64,000 bases of DNA from Phreatobacter sp. (GCF_016793595.1 NZ_JAEULY010000009.1:470780-534779), one strand, 5' to 3'; positions 20,005-29,927 are shown, numbered from the stretch's first letter. A program made the numbers and translations. Notes: generated by a model not told the origin, from the sequence alone.

Positions 20005-21435
20005 ATGAACAACATGAGCCTGAAAACTCTGGACGCGGGCCGCACCATGATCGGCCACGCTGTCGTCGAAGCCATCGGCGCTGGGTTGCGCGGAGAAATC
20101 CTCGAGGAAGGCGATCCCGCCTATGACGCGACGAGGATGGTCTGGAACGCCGCGATCGATCGCAAGCCCGGCCTGATCGTGCGCTGCGCCGGCACGGCCG
20201 ATGTGATCAGCGCGGTCAGGTTCGCGCGCGACAACCGCCTGCTGGTCGCGGTTCGCGGCGGCGGGCACAACATCGCCGGAAACGCCGTCTGCGACGATGG
20301 CCTGATGATCGACCTCTCGCCGATGAAATCCGTGCGCGTCGATCCCGACGCCCGCCGCATGTGGGTCGAGCCCGGCGCGACGCTGGCCGATGTCGACCGC
20401 GAGGCGCAGGCCTTCGGCCTCGCGGTTCCGACCGGCATCAATTCGACCACCGGCATTGCCGGCCTGACGCTCGGCGGCGGGTTCGGCTGGATCACGCGGA
20501 AATACGGGCTCACCGTCGACAGCCTGGTTTCCGCCGACGTGGTCACCGCCGACGGCACGCTCGTCCATGCCAATGCCCGGGAGAACCCTGACCTGTTCTG
20601 GGCCCTGCGCGGCGGCGGCGGCAATTTCGGCATCGTCACCGCGTTCGAATTCCAGCTGCACAGGGTCGGGCCGGAAGTGCTGGCGGGCCTTGTCGTGCAC
20701 CCGTTCGAGAACGCCCCCGCGCTCCTGAAGGAGTATCGACGCCTCGCCGCGGCGGCCCCCGACGAACTCACCTGCTGGACCGTGATGCGCAAGGCCCCGC
20801 CCCTGCCCTTCCTGCCGCAGGAATGGCACGGCCGCGAAATCATGGCGCTGGCCATGTGCTATTGCGGCAGTGTCGAGGACGGCCAGAAGGCGACCCGCGA
20901 GCTGAGGGCGCTCGGCAAGCCGATCGCCGACATCGTCAGCCCGATGCCCTTTGCCGCCTGGCAGCAGGCCTTCGATCCGCTGCTCGCGAAGGGCGCCCGC
21001 AATTACTGGAAGAGCCACGATTTCATCGAGCTCGCCGACCCGACCCTCGCGCTTATCACCGGCGCGATCTCGCAGCTCCCCGACCCGGAATGCGAGATCT
21101 TCATCGGCCATCTCGGCGGGGCGGTGAAGCGCGTGCCGGTCGGCGCGACGGCCTTCCCGCAACGCAACTCGCATTTCGTCATGAACGTCCATGCGCGCTG
21201 GCGCGACCCGGCCATGGATGACGCCTGCATCGGCTGGGCGCGCGGCCTGTTCGAGGCGGCCAAGCCGCTTTCTGCCGGCACCGCCTTTGTCAACTTCATG
21301 CCCGAGGACGAGGCGGGGCGTGTCGAGGCCGCCTATGGCGAGAACTATCGCCGACTGGCGGACGTCAAGCGGCGATACGATCCCTCGAACCTGTTCCGGA
21401 TGAACCAGAACATCCGCCCGGCCGCGACGCATTGA
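20005..21435 (+). CDS. FAD-linked oxidase, berberine-bridge-enzyme (BBE) type
   Basis: 476 residues. ATG 20005 is chosen because GGAGG (19993-19997) is seven bases ahead of it and too close to ATG 19999. FAD-binding PCMH domain: RGGGHNIAGNAVCDDG has the His that usually bonds FAD covalently; GINSTTGIAGLTLGGGFGW lacks the Cys used in bicovalent BBE enzymes, so attachment is probably single. The C-terminal BBE motif is YDPSNLFRMNQNI. Such oxidases act on sugars, alcohols or aromatic compounds; the substrate is unknown. Divergent from the GYD gene. A strong hairpin follows. Confidence 0.9.
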   Translation: MNNMSLKTLDAGRTMIGHAVVEAIGAGLRGEILEEGDPAYDATRMVWNAAIDRKPGLIVRCAGTADVISAVRFARDNRLLVAVRGGGHNIAGNAVCDDGLMIDLSPMKSVRVDPDARRMWVEPGATLADVDREAQAFGLAVPTGINSTTGIAGLTLGGGFGWITRKYGLTVDSLVSADVVTADGTLVHANARENPDLFWALRGGGGNFGIVTAFEFQLHRVGPEVLAGLVVHPFENAPALLKEYRRLAAAAPDELTCWTVMRKAPPLPFLPQEWHGREIMALAMCYCGSVEDGQKATRELRALGKPIADIVSPMPFAAWQQAFDPLLAKGARNYWKSHDFIELADPTLALITGAISQLPDPECEIFIGHLGGAVKRVPVGATAFPQRNSHFVMNVHARWRDPAMDDACIGWARGLFEAAKPLSAGTAFVNFMPEDEAGRVEAAYGENYRRLADVKRRYDPSNLFRMNQNIRPAATH

Positions 21436-21447
21436 TCGCAACAACAA

Positions 21448-21485
21448 CTGGTGGCGGCGCAGCCGAAGGGCGGCGCCGCCACCAG
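21448..21485 (+). terminator. 13-bp hairpin after the FAD oxidase gene
   Basis: CTGGTGGCGGCGC (21448-21460) and GCGCCGCCACCAG (21473-21485) are perfect complements with a 12-base loop, 12 bases after the stop. No T-run follows, so it is terminator-like only. Confidence 0.5.
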
Positions 21486-21514
21486 CCGAACCGCTGGGGC
21501 GACCGGGGGACCCG

Positions 21515-21525
21515 CCCCCCCCCCC
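21515..21525 (+). repeat. Homopolymer run of 11 C
   Basis: Eleven C residues between the FAD oxidase and fumarase genes, about 120 bases upstream of the fumarase ATG. It could vary in length by slippage or be a sequencing artefact; it is not in a coding region. Confidence 0.7.
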
Positions 21526-21646
21526 GGATCGCGGCGGCGTGGCCGCCTCCCCGCATGGCGCGTCGTCCCATTCCTTGGAACGACTTCAATCGAGGCGGCC
21601 GATGGACTAAGAACAGCCATACCTCAGTTCGGTCCCAGGCCTTCCC

Positions 21647-23275
21647 ATGAACGCTCCGCTCGCCGCCGGCTCCTACTCGCTGTTTCCGCTCGCCAAGGAC
21701 GAGACGCCCTACCGCAAGCTGACTTCGGAAGGCGTGCGGGTCGAGAAGGTGCTCGGCAAGGAGGTCGTGGTCGTCGAGCGCGAGGCCATCCGCCTGCTGT
21801 CGGAGCAGGCCTTCATCGACATCAACCACCTGCTGCGCCCGGGCCATCTCGCTCAGCTGCGCCGTATTCTCGACGACCCGGAATCGACCGCCAACGACAA
21901 GTTCGTCGCCTACGACCTGCTGAAGAACGCCAATATCGCCGCTGGCGGCGTGCTGCCCATGTGTCAGGACACCGGCACGGCCATCATCATGGGCAAGAAG
22001 GGCCGGCTCATCTGGACCGACGGCGATGACGAGGCGGCGCTCGGTCAGGGCGTTCTCGACGCCTATGCCAAGAAGAACCTGCGCTATTCGCAGGTCGCGC
22101 CGATCTCCATGTTCGAAGAGAAGAACACCCGCAACAACCTTCCCGCCCAGATCGAGCTCTATGCCGAGGGTGAGGACGCCTACAAGTTCCTGTTCATGGC
22201 CAAGGGCGGCGGCTCCGCCAACAAGAGCTTCCTGTTCCAGGCGCCGCCCTCGATCCTGACCCATGACAGGATGATCAAGTTCCTGCACGAGAAGATCCTG
22301 ACGCTCGGCACCGCCGCTTGCCCTCCCTACCATCTCGCCATCGTCATCGGCGGCCTCTCCGCCGAGCACACCATGAAGACCGCGAAGCTGGCCTCGGCGC
22401 GCTATCTCGACGGCCTGCCGAAGCAGGGCTCGGAATTCGCCCATGCCTTCCGCGACATCGCCATGGAGGAGGAGGTCCACAAGCTGACCCAGGCCATGGG
22501 CGTCGGCGCCCAGTTCGGCGGCAAGTATTTCTGCCACGACGTCCGCGTCATCCGCATGCCGCGCCACGGCGCGTCACTTCCCATCGCCATCGCGGTGTCC
22601 TGCTCGGCCGACCGGCAGGCCATGGGCAAGATCACCCGCGACGGCGTATTCCTTGAGGAGCTGGAGCACCATCCCGCGCAGTATCTGCCCGAGATCGACG
22701 AGACCGCCCTCGGCGGCGGCGTCGTCAGGATCGACCTCAACCAGCCGATGAGCGACATCCTCGGCACCCTGTCGAAGCACCCGATCAAGACGCGCGTCTC
22801 GCTCTCCGGTCCGATGATCGTCGCGCGCGATGCCGCGCACGCGAAGATCCGCGAGCGTCTCGACCGCGGCGAGCCGATGCCGGACTATTTCAAGAACCAC
22901 CCGGTCTATTACGCCGGCCCGGCCAAGACGCCCGAGGGCTATGCCTCCGGCTCGTTCGGCCCGACCACGGCCGGCCGCATGGACGGCTTCGTCGACCAGT
23001 TCCAGGGCGCTGGCGGTTCCATGGTCATGCTGGCGAAAGGCAACCGGTCCCGCGAGGTGCGGGAAGCCTGCGCCAAGCATGGCGGCTTCTATCTCGGCTC
23101 CATCGGCGGCCCCGCCGCGCGCCTCGCCCAGGACTGCATCCGCAAGGTCGAGGTGCTGGAATATCCCGAGCTCGGCATGGAAGCGATCTGGCGCATCGAG
23201 GTCGAGGATTTCCCGGCTTTCATCGTCGTCGACGACAAGGGGAACGATTTCTTCAAGGAGCTGAACCTCGGATGA
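21647..23275 (+). CDS. Fumarate hydratase, class I (iron-sulfur)
   Basis: 542 residues, the usual length of two-domain class I fumarases such as E. coli FumA (548). It interconverts fumarate and malate in the citric acid cycle with a [4Fe-4S] cluster. The three cluster cysteines are C106 (LPMCQDTG), C225 (TAACPPYH) and C319 (AVSCSADRQ). The C-terminal beta domain contains GPTTAGRMD and LGSIGGPAA. Start at ATG 21647 fits the family. It is a single-gene unit; a terminator-like hairpin lies seven bases after the stop. Class I enzymes are oxygen-sensitive; whether a class II FumC also exists is not visible here. Confidence 0.96.
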   Translation: MNAPLAAGSYSLFPLAKDETPYRKLTSEGVRVEKVLGKEVVVVEREAIRLLSEQAFIDINHLLRPGHLAQLRRILDDPESTANDKFVAYDLLKNANIAAGGVLPMCQDTGTAIIMGKKGRLIWTDGDDEAALGQGVLDAYAKKNLRYSQVAPISMFEEKNTRNNLPAQIELYAEGEDAYKFLFMAKGGGSANKSFLFQAPPSILTHDRMIKFLHEKILTLGTAACPPYHLAIVIGGLSAEHTMKTAKLASARYLDGLPKQGSEFAHAFRDIAMEEEVHKLTQAMGVGAQFGGKYFCHDVRVIRMPRHGASLPIAIAVSCSADRQAMGKITRDGVFLEELEHHPAQYLPEIDETALGGGVVRIDLNQPMSDILGTLSKHPIKTRVSLSGPMIVARDAAHAKIRERLDRGEPMPDYFKNHPVYYAGPAKTPEGYASGSFGPTTAGRMDGFVDQFQGAGGSMVMLAKGNRSREVREACAKHGGFYLGSIGGPAARLAQDCIRKVEVLEYPELGMEAIWRIEVEDFPAFIVVDDKGNDFFKELNLG

Positions 23276-23281
23276 GGTGTT

Positions 23282-23307
23282 TCATCCGGCGAACAGACGC
23301 CGGATGA
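23282..23307 (+). terminator. Terminator-like hairpin after fumarase
   Basis: TCATCCGGCG (23282-23291), loop AACAGA, CGCCGGATGA (23298-23307), followed by CTGTT. Perfect 10-bp stem with a weak T-tail. Confidence 0.6.
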
Positions 23308-23411
23308 CTGTTACCGAACGGAAACAGGCGGCTCTGCGATATGAAATCCCCATGAAACGCCATGGGGACATTCATGGCCTCATACCAAGAGGCTTTCGCC
23401 GAGAGGCCGCA

Positions 23412-23966
23412 ATGAGCACCTCGAACCCGACCTTCACCACCGCCAAGGCGTCCGCCGCCGATGCGCACACGCTCGCTCTGATCGCTTCGTCGCTGGTCGC
23501 GGCGACGGCCGTCGCCTTCGTCGCCATGGTTTTCACGGCCTGGCCGGCCAAGGCCTCGGAGCGCATGCGGATGGCGGCGCTACCCGCCGCGCTGGTCCAG
23601 GGTGAGGCCGCGAGCCCGGTCTCGATCAGCCCGGCGCCTGCCCCGTCTCGCGCGGCCGCCCCGGCCCCCGTTGCTCCGGTCCGCACCGCCGCCCTCGGCA
23701 CGCTGCCCATGCCGGCCCAGCCCTGCACCGAGGCGCTCGCCGCCGCGGAAACCGAGATGAACGCGACCCTCGCCAAGGTCGAGGCCCTCTCCGAGGCGGA
23801 AATGGGCGCCCAGTGCTCCGCCTTCCGCGTCCACATGTCCTCGCTTCAGCGTGCGGCTTCGACGGTCGACCGCTGCGTCGCCGGACAGGATCGCAGCACC
23901 AAAGCCGGGTTCATTCGCCAGTCCATGGCCGAGTGGCGCGGCGTGATCGCCAACGGCTGCCGCTGA
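23412..23966 (+). CDS. Membrane-anchored or exported hypothetical protein
   Basis: 184 residues from ATG 23412, with GAGAGG ahead. One hydrophobic helix (TLALIASSLVAATAVAFVAM) near the N-terminus could be a signal anchor. A Pro/Ala-rich linker follows (PAPAPSRAAAPAPVAPVR), then a helical domain with four Cys (PCTE, QCSA, RCVAG, NGCR), consistent with two disulfides in the periplasm. Not recognised as a named family. Transcription ends at the strong terminator at 24026. The frame is open to 23277, but that part lies beside the fumarase hairpin. Confidence 0.65.
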   Translation: MSTSNPTFTTAKASAADAHTLALIASSLVAATAVAFVAMVFTAWPAKASERMRMAALPAALVQGEAASPVSISPAPAPSRAAAPAPVAPVRTAALGTLPMPAQPCTEALAAAETEMNATLAKVEALSEAEMGAQCSAFRVHMSSLQRAASTVDRCVAGQDRSTKAGFIRQSMAEWRGVIANGCR

Positions 23967-24025
23967 CGACCCCCCCTTTCTCCCTTTTTGCCAAGCACGA
24001 CCTCCAAGCCTTGCTTGCCCCCTCG

Positions 24026-24062
24026 CGCCGGTGACCATTCCAAGTCACCGGCGTCTTTTTTT
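24026..24062 (+). terminator. Rho-independent terminator
   Basis: CGCCGGTGAC (24026-24035), loop CATTCCAA, GTCACCGGCG (24044-24053), then TC and seven T. A textbook terminator for the exported protein gene; it may also act on cckA from the other side, though without a clear T-run on that strand. Confidence 0.9.
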
Positions 24063-24135
24063 GCGCGGGAGCCTTCTGCCCGTCGCGAAGGCAGACGCGG
24101 GAAGGAGGCAAACAAGGCCAGACGCGCCGGCGGCG

Positions 24136-26838
24136 TCAGGCCTTCACCTGTTCCTTCACGGCTTCGATGAGCTGCTTGAGCGAGAAGGGCTTGGCGAGGA
24201 AGGCGAAGGCCTGCCCCTCGGGCAAGTCGTTCTTGAAGGCTTCCTCGGCATAGCCCGACACGAAGATGACCTTGATGTCCGGATTGGTCTTGCGCAGCTC
24301 GCCGAGCAGGGTCGGTCCGTTCATCTCGGGCATGACCACGTCCGAGACGACGAGATCGACCTGCCCGCCATTGCCGGCCATGACCTCCAGCGCCTCGACG
24401 CCCGAACCGGCCTCCAGCACCGTGTAGCCGCGCGAGGCCAGCGCCCGCGAGGCGAAGGCGCGCACCGCCTCCTCGTCCTCGACCAGCAGAATCGTGCCGG
24501 CGCCGGTATCGTCGCGGGGCTGCGGCGCCGGCTTGGGCGGCGGCGGGACGGCTGCGGCCGGCGCGTCCTGATCGCCTCCCGCGACGAGCATGGCAGGAGC
24601 CGAGGGGGTGCTGGCGGCGGGCGTGGCCGCCTCCACGAGACCGGCGGCCGCTGCGCGCTCCACCGGAGCCTGGGCCGATGCCGGCTGCTCGACATGGCGC
24701 GGCAGGACGATCCGGAACGTCGTGCCCTTGCCCATCTGGCTGTCGACGAAGACATAGCCGCCGGACTGCTTGACGATGCCATAGACCGTCGAGAGGCCGA
24801 GCCCCGTGCCCTTGCCGACCTCCTTGGTCGAGAAGAACGGATCGAAGATCTTCTGACGGATGTCCTCGGGGATGCCGGTGCCGGTGTCGGTGACCTCGAT
24901 CATCACCGAATCGGTTGCCGGCATTTCCACCGGCTGGTCCTTGGGCTGGTAGCGCGCGACCTCGCTCGCCGGCACATTGGCGGTGCGGATCGTCAGCTTG
25001 CCGCCTTCCGGCATCGCGTCGCGGGCATTGACCGCCAGATTGAGGATCACCTGTTCGAGCTGCGTCACGTCGGCCCGCACCGGCCAGAGGTCGCGGCCGT
25101 GGATCATGTCGAGCCCGACGCGCTCGCCCAGCGTCCGGCGCAGCAGCATCGAGGTATCGGACAGGACATCGCCGAGCTGGACGACCATCGGCCGCATCGT
25201 CTGCTTGCGCGAGAAGGCCAGCAGCTGGCGCACGATGCTCGCGGCCCGGTTGGCGTTCTGCTTGATCTGCATGATGTCGTTGAACGACGGGTCGGCAGGC
25301 TTGTGGTTCATCAGCAGGAGGTCGGCGTGGCCGATCACCGCCTGCAGCACGTTGTTGAAGTCGTGGGCGACGCCGCCGGCGAGCTGGCCGACCGCGTTCA
25401 TCTTCTGCGACTGGGCAAACTGCTCCTGCAGCTGGCGCAGCTCGGTCGTCTCGACAACGTAGGCGATCGCCGCCTCGCCCGGCTGCTCAGGATCGGTCAC
25501 GGGCGCGACGAAAAAGCGCGCGAAGCGGTTGGCATCGCCCGTCAGCGCGCCATCGACCGGCGTCAGGTCGCCCTTGCCGGCAGCCGCCTCGCCGATGGCC
25601 TGGATCAGCGCCGGGCGCGAGGCCTCCTTGACCAGCGCCAGCAGCGAGCGGCTCCCGGCCTCGCCGGTGGGCATCAGGTCGGCCGACATGCGCGCGAAGA
25701 GCGGGTTCGACCGGCCGACATGGCCGCCGCGATCGACGGTGGCGATGCCCAGCGGCGAGGAGTTGAAGAAACGGGCGAAGCGCACTTCCGCCGCGCGCAG
25801 GCTGTCGGCGCTGTCGTCCGAGCGCGCGCGATTGATGACGAGCGTGCGCGAGGAGCCGGGCGTGCCGTCCGCCGCGAAGGCCACCTTGTGCAGCAGGCGC
25901 ACCGGCAGCGCCTCGCCGCTACGCTTCTTCAGATCGAGGTCGAAGGTCGCGGTGCGGACCTCGCCGGGGGCCGGCGTGATCGTGCGCAGCAGCGCGGCCG
26001 CATCGGCGGCCAGGATGTCCGCGAGGGCAAGGCCGCCGGGGCCGACCTCGGCGAGGTCATGGTCGAGCCAGCCGGCGAGCGTCGCGTTCATGTAGGCGAT
26101 CTCGCCGGACGGATCCATCGAGAAGAACCCGGCCGGGGCGTGGTCGAGGAAGTCGATGGCCTTCTGAAGGGTCTCGAAGGCGCTTTCCGCGCTCTGCCGG
26201 TCGCGGGTGATGTCCTCGACGCTCCAGACGCTCGCGCGCGCGGCCGCGCGCGGCTTCGCCACGCCCTCCCCCGCCATCGGCCGGACCCGCAGGCGATACC
26301 AGCGCGCGCCCTCGGCCTCAGGCTGGCGCACCTCCTCCTGATGCCGCCGGCCCTCGCGCGCCGCCTGCGACAGGCGGTAGATCGCCTCGGAAACCTCCGG
26401 CGCGCCGGTGAAGGCCCGCTCGACGCCGCGTACGTCGTCCTCGCCGGTCGCGCCGGTCATGGCGAGATAGGCGGGATTGGCATAGAGCACCCGGCCGGAC
26501 GGCTCGGTGACGACCGCCGCCTCCTGGGCGCTGTCCACCATCGCCTTGGTCAGGTCGTTGCGGCTGTCCTCCGTGGCGAAGCGCAGGATCCCCGCCGCAT
26601 AGGCGAACAGCGAGAACACGCCGCACACGGCAAGGCCGGCCAGCAGCGCGATGACATAGGGATAGGCGTTCTCGCGCCCGATCATCAGGAAGAACAGCGC
26701 CGCGCCGACCAGGACGATGGCGACGGCCAGCACCATGACGGTCGAACCCGAACTGTCCGATTTGTCGACGGCGCGTCGCGCGCCGGCGGCCTTTGGCGGC
26801 GCGGCGTCGGCGCGGACGGACTTTTCGACAAGTGCCAT
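24136..26838 (-). CDS. cckA: Hybrid sensor histidine kinase CckA
   Basis: 900 residues from ATG 26838 (MALVEKSVRAD); an in-frame TTG at 26925 is less likely. Two membrane helices (about residues 33-52 and 60-85), then PAS-type sensor regions (about 100-460), the HisKA domain with GGVAHDFNNVLQAVIGH (phosphorylated His 492), an ATPase domain with NLAVNARDAMPEGG and GKGTGLGLSTVYGIVKQSGG, and a C-terminal receiver (VVSDVVMPEMNG). CckA passes phosphate through ChpT to CtrA, and with low signal reverses as phosphatase. It is longer than Caulobacter CckA (691) owing to extra PAS sequence and an Ala/Pro linker. It lies downstream of flhB in the same orientation, 182 bases away. Confidence 0.93.
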   Translation of the reverse strand: MALVEKSVRADAAPPKAAGARRAVDKSDSSGSTVMVLAVAIVLVGAALFFLMIGRENAYPYVIALLAGLAVCGVFSLFAYAAGILRFATEDSRNDLTKAMVDSAQEAAVVTEPSGRVLYANPAYLAMTGATGEDDVRGVERAFTGAPEVSEAIYRLSQAAREGRRHQEEVRQPEAEGARWYRLRVRPMAGEGVAKPRAAARASVWSVEDITRDRQSAESAFETLQKAIDFLDHAPAGFFSMDPSGEIAYMNATLAGWLDHDLAEVGPGGLALADILAADAAALLRTITPAPGEVRTATFDLDLKKRSGEALPVRLLHKVAFAADGTPGSSRTLVINRARSDDSADSLRAAEVRFARFFNSSPLGIATVDRGGHVGRSNPLFARMSADLMPTGEAGSRSLLALVKEASRPALIQAIGEAAAGKGDLTPVDGALTGDANRFARFFVAPVTDPEQPGEAAIAYVVETTELRQLQEQFAQSQKMNAVGQLAGGVAHDFNNVLQAVIGHADLLLMNHKPADPSFNDIMQIKQNANRAASIVRQLLAFSRKQTMRPMVVQLGDVLSDTSMLLRRTLGERVGLDMIHGRDLWPVRADVTQLEQVILNLAVNARDAMPEGGKLTIRTANVPASEVARYQPKDQPVEMPATDSVMIEVTDTGTGIPEDIRQKIFDPFFSTKEVGKGTGLGLSTVYGIVKQSGGYVFVDSQMGKGTTFRIVLPRHVEQPASAQAPVERAAAAGLVEAATPAASTPSAPAMLVAGGDQDAPAAAVPPPPKPAPQPRDDTGAGTILLVEDEEAVRAFASRALASRGYTVLEAGSGVEALEVMAGNGGQVDLVVSDVVMPEMNGPTLLGELRKTNPDIKVIFVSGYAEEAFKNDLPEGQAFAFLAKPFSLKQLIEAVKEQVKA

Positions 26839-27020
26839 GGCGGAGAAGAGCCGTTGGTCGGGAGCCTGGAGAATCCATGCCCGATTCTCGTTGCTAGTGG
26901 TGCCGCTTCCCTGCCCGCGAGGCAAGGGCGGAGCATGCGCGCGCCGCGTTTCCCGGGCGGCCGTGGCGAAGATGCAGCCGCCGCTTGCGGCTCATCCCGC
27001 GGCGGGCGCCGGCAGCGGGA

Positions 27021-28091
27021 TCAGCTCAGCGTGCCCTTGAGGCGCATGACGTAGCCGATCACCTCGGCCACCGCCTTGTAGTGCTCCTCCTCGATCGGCT
27101 GGTCGACCTCGACAGCGGCGTGCAGCGCGCGCGCGAGCGGCACGTTCTCGACGATCGGCACGTCGTTGGCGGTGGCAAGCTCGCGAATCTTCAGGGCGAT
27201 GAGGTCAGCGCCCTTGGCGACGCAGACCGGCGCCTGCATGCCGGTTTCGTATTTCAGCGCGACGGCGAAGTGGGTCGGGTTGGTGATGACGACAGTCGCC
27301 TGCGGGACGTTCGCCATCATGCGCTTGCGCGAGCGCTCGCGGCGGATCTGCTTGATCTTGCCCTTGATCTCGGGATTGCCGTCCGACTGTTTGAACTCCT
27401 CCTTGATCTCGTGCAGCGACATTTTCTGCCGCTCATACCAGCGCCGGTACTGATAGACGTAGTCCGCGAGCGCCACGATCGCCATGATCGAGACGACGGC
27501 GATCAGGACGTTGATGATGATGCCGAACGTGTGCGGCAGCAGCATCTCGACATCCATCCGCACGAGGCTGTCGATGGCGCCGCGCTGCGGCCAGAGCACG
27601 GTGAAGATAACCGTGCCGACGACGCCGATCTTGGCGAGGCCCTTGAGGAAGTTGACGAAGGCATCCTTGCCGAAGATGCGCTTGAAGCCGGCCATCGGCG
27701 AAATCTTGGAGAATTTCGGCTTCAACCCCTCGCCCGACAGCACCAGCCGGTGCTGGACCATGTTCCCGGCGACCCCGGCGAGGAACAGGCCGAGAAAAGG
27801 CAGGCCGAGCGCGACGACCACGGCGAGGATCAGCGAGACCGTCAGCCCCATCAGGCCGGCGCGGTCGACGGACACAATGTCGGCATTGGCCATGAGGTTC
27901 TTCAGCGGCACGGCGAGCCCGCCCGCCGATCCCGCCGCCATGGTGGCGATGATCAGCGTGGCGATGAACAGCATCAGCCACGAGACGAGATCCTGACTTT
28001 TGACGACGTCGCCCTTCTTCAGCGCGTCGTCGAGCTTCTTCTGTGTCGGATCGTGTGTTTTCTGGTCCTTGTCGTCACCACCCTCGGCCAC
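27021..28091 (-). CDS. flhB: Flagellar export gate protein FlhB
   Basis: 356 residues. Four membrane helices form the N-terminal part; the cytoplasmic domain has the self-cleavage site NPTH (N271-H274), by which FlhB switches export from rod/hook to filament proteins. The hydrophilic N-terminus (DKDQKTHDPTQKKLDDALKK) is typical. Last of the run flgB-flgC-fliE-fliQ-fliR-flhB, three bases after fliR. Confidence 0.97.
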   Translation of the reverse strand: MAEGGDDKDQKTHDPTQKKLDDALKKGDVVKSQDLVSWLMLFIATLIIATMAAGSAGGLAVPLKNLMANADIVSVDRAGLMGLTVSLILAVVVALGLPFLGLFLAGVAGNMVQHRLVLSGEGLKPKFSKISPMAGFKRIFGKDAFVNFLKGLAKIGVVGTVIFTVLWPQRGAIDSLVRMDVEMLLPHTFGIIINVLIAVVSIMAIVALADYVYQYRRWYERQKMSLHEIKEEFKQSDGNPEIKGKIKQIRRERSRKRMMANVPQATVVITNPTHFAVALKYETGMQAPVCVAKGADLIALKIRELATANDVPIVENVPLARALHAAVEVDQPIEEEHYKAVAEVIGYVMRLKGTLS

Positions 28092-28094
28092 GGC

Positions 28095-28862
28095 TTACCT
28101 CCGGTTCACCGCGATCTCGCCGAGCAGGCTCTCGAGATGGCCGGCGTAGTGGGCCATCATCACGCCGATGACGAGGAGGAGGATCAGGAAGCCGACGCCG
28201 ATGGTCACCGGCATGGCGACGAAAAAGACCTGCATCTGCGGCATCAGCTTGGACAGGATGCCGAGACCGATATTGAACACCAGCGCGAAGACGAGGAACG
28301 GCGCCGACAGCTGGATCGCGACGAGGAAGGCACGGCTCATGACGCCGGTGAGGAACTGCGCGGCGTCGCCCGAGGCCGGCAGCGCGCCCGGTCGGATGAT
28401 CGAGAACGAATCCGAGATCGCCGCGATGACGAGATGGTGCAGGTCGGACGCGAAAATGATGGCGATTCCCGTCAGCGTCAGGAACGTGCCGATCACCGCG
28501 CCCTGCTGGCCCTGCGTCGGATCGACCTGCATCGCGAAGCCGAGGCCCATGGCGTTGGCGATGACGACGCCGGCCGTCTGCAGGGCCGAGACGGCGATTC
28601 GGCCCGCCATGCCGAGCGTGAAGCCGACGGCGATCTCCATGAACAGGGTCAGGAACACGCCCGCGGGCCGCGCGAGATCGATCGCATAGAGCGGCCGGTG
28701 CAGCGGAAACAGGATCATGGTGAGCAGCAGAGCGACGCCAAGCCTCACCCGCATGGGCATGGCGCGTTCGCCGAGACCCGGCATCAGCGCCATCATGGTT
28801 CCGACGCGCGCGAAGACGAGCAGGAACACGACCATCAGTTCGGGCGAGAGCGGCAGATTCAT
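28095..28862 (-). CDS. fliR: Flagellar export gate protein FliR
   Basis: 255 residues with about six membrane helices, including LFMEIAVGFTLGMAGRI and GFAMQVDPTQGQQG, characteristic of FliR. It is part of the FliPQR export pore under the flagellar basal body. ATG 28862 has GGAGGGAGC-like sequence ahead of it. 46 bases separate it from fliQ. Confidence 0.96.
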   Translation of the reverse strand: MNLPLSPELMVVFLLVFARVGTMMALMPGLGERAMPMRVRLGVALLLTMILFPLHRPLYAIDLARPAGVFLTLFMEIAVGFTLGMAGRIAVSALQTAGVVIANAMGLGFAMQVDPTQGQQGAVIGTFLTLTGIAIIFASDLHHLVIAAISDSFSIIRPGALPASGDAAQFLTGVMSRAFLVAIQLSAPFLVFALVFNIGLGILSKLMPQMQVFFVAMPVTIGVGFLILLLVIGVMMAHYAGHLESLLGEIAVNRR

Positions 28863-28908
28863 CGCGAAGCGCTCCCTCCTGGAGCGTCAGGGGCGGATCA
28901 GACCCGAT

Positions 28909-29175
28909 TCACCCGCCGAGGACCACCTTGCTCATGATCCGGCCCATGATGCCGTTCATCAGATCGCCCATGAACGGCAGGGCCACCAGCATGGTCGCGA
29001 AGATGGCGAGGATCTTGGGCACGAAGACCAGCGTCTGTTCCTGGATCTGCGTCAGCGCCTGAACCAGCGAGATGGCGACGCCGACCACGAGGCCCACCAC
29101 CATCAGCGGCGCGGAGACCAGGATCACGGTGAGAATGCCATCGCGGGCAACGTCGAGAATGTCGGCGGGGGTCAT
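28909..29175 (-). CDS. fliQ: Flagellar export gate protein FliQ
   Basis: 88 residues, the usual FliQ size (89), with two hydrophobic helices (LTVILVSAPLMVVGLVVGV, and FVPKILAIFATMLVALPF) joined by the family segment ALTQIQEQTLVF. Together with FliP and FliR it forms the export channel. Located between fliE (12 bases upstream) and fliR. Confidence 0.96.
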   Translation of the reverse strand: MTPADILDVARDGILTVILVSAPLMVVGLVVGVAISLVQALTQIQEQTLVFVPKILAIFATMLVALPFMGDLMNGIMGRIMSKVVLGG

Positions 29176-29187
29176 GTCGTGGCTGCC

Positions 29188-29496
29188 CTAGATCTGCATT
29201 CGCATGATTTCCTCGTAGGACTGCACGACCCGGTCGCGCACGGCCACGAGCGATTCGATGGCGACTTCGGTTTCGGCCACCGCCGTCACCACGTCGATGA
29301 GGTCGGTACGTCCCGCCGCCATGGCCGTGGTGCGCTGGTCGGTCGCGCGCGTGGTGCGGTCCAGCGACTGAAGGGCGTTCGACAGCATGTCGCCGAAGCC
29401 GTTGCCGCCCGGCCCGGCCGGGCGCTGGCCGCCATTCGGCGAGAACAGCCGCGCCGCCGATGCATAGGCGTTTGCGGCAATGGACGAGGTCGACAT
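29188..29496 (-). CDS. fliE: Flagellar hook-basal body protein FliE
   Basis: 102 residues, matching FliE (about 104). It links the MS ring to the rod. The conserved C-terminal half (SLDRTTRATDQRTTAM, then AETEVAIESLVAVRDRVVQS and YEEIMRMQI) is clear. Four bases after flgC's stop. Confidence 0.95.
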   Translation of the reverse strand: MSTSSIAANAYASAARLFSPNGGQRPAGPGGNGFGDMLSNALQSLDRTTRATDQRTTAMAAGRTDLIDVVTAVAETEVAIESLVAVRDRVVQSYEEIMRMQI

Positions 29497-29500
29497 CGGC

Positions 29501-29917
29501 TCAGACCCTCAGGAGTTCGATCGTGCGCTGGATCATCCGACGCGTGGAGGTTACGACGTTCAGGTTCGCCTCGTAGCTGCGCTGGGCCTCGCGCAGGTCC
29601 ATGCTTTCGACAAGCGAATTGACGTTCGGGATCTTGACGTTGCCGCGCGCGTCGGCAGCCGGATGGCTCGGATCGAAACGGGTCTGGAATTCGCCCGGCT
29701 GCTGTCGGACAGGGCCGAGCTGCACCGTCGTCGCCTGCAATTCGCGGTCGAAATTGGTGCGGAATGTCGGAATCTTGCGGCGGTAGGGATCGCCGCCCGG
29801 CGTTTGCGCGGTCGAACTGGCATTGGCGATGTTTTCGGCCGAGATGCGCATGCGGCCGGCCTGTGCGCGCAGGCCGCCGGCTGCGATGCGGATCGATTTG
29901 AGGAAGTCCATCGACAT
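29501..29917 (-). CDS. flgC: Flagellar proximal rod protein FlgC
   Basis: 138 residues. The N-terminus DFLKSIRIAAGGLRAQAGRM with ISAENIANASS is the rod-family motif, and the C-terminus EAQRSYEANLNVVTSTRRMI is typical of FlgC. Exported through the flagellar gate and assembled after FlgB. Ten bases downstream of flgB. Confidence 0.96.
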   Translation of the reverse strand: MSMDFLKSIRIAAGGLRAQAGRMRISAENIANASSTAQTPGGDPYRRKIPTFRTNFDRELQATTVQLGPVRQQPGEFQTRFDPSHPAADARGNVKIPNVNSLVESMDLREAQRSYEANLNVVTSTRRMIQRTIELLRV

Positions 29918-29927
29918 GTTCGGCCTC

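Noticed and set aside
24031..28937. Long plus-strand ORFs opposite cckA and the flagellar genes
   Set aside because: They are mirror frames of GC-rich genes; their products are His/Arg/Asp-rich with no domain, while the minus strand gives clear CckA, FlhB and FliR.
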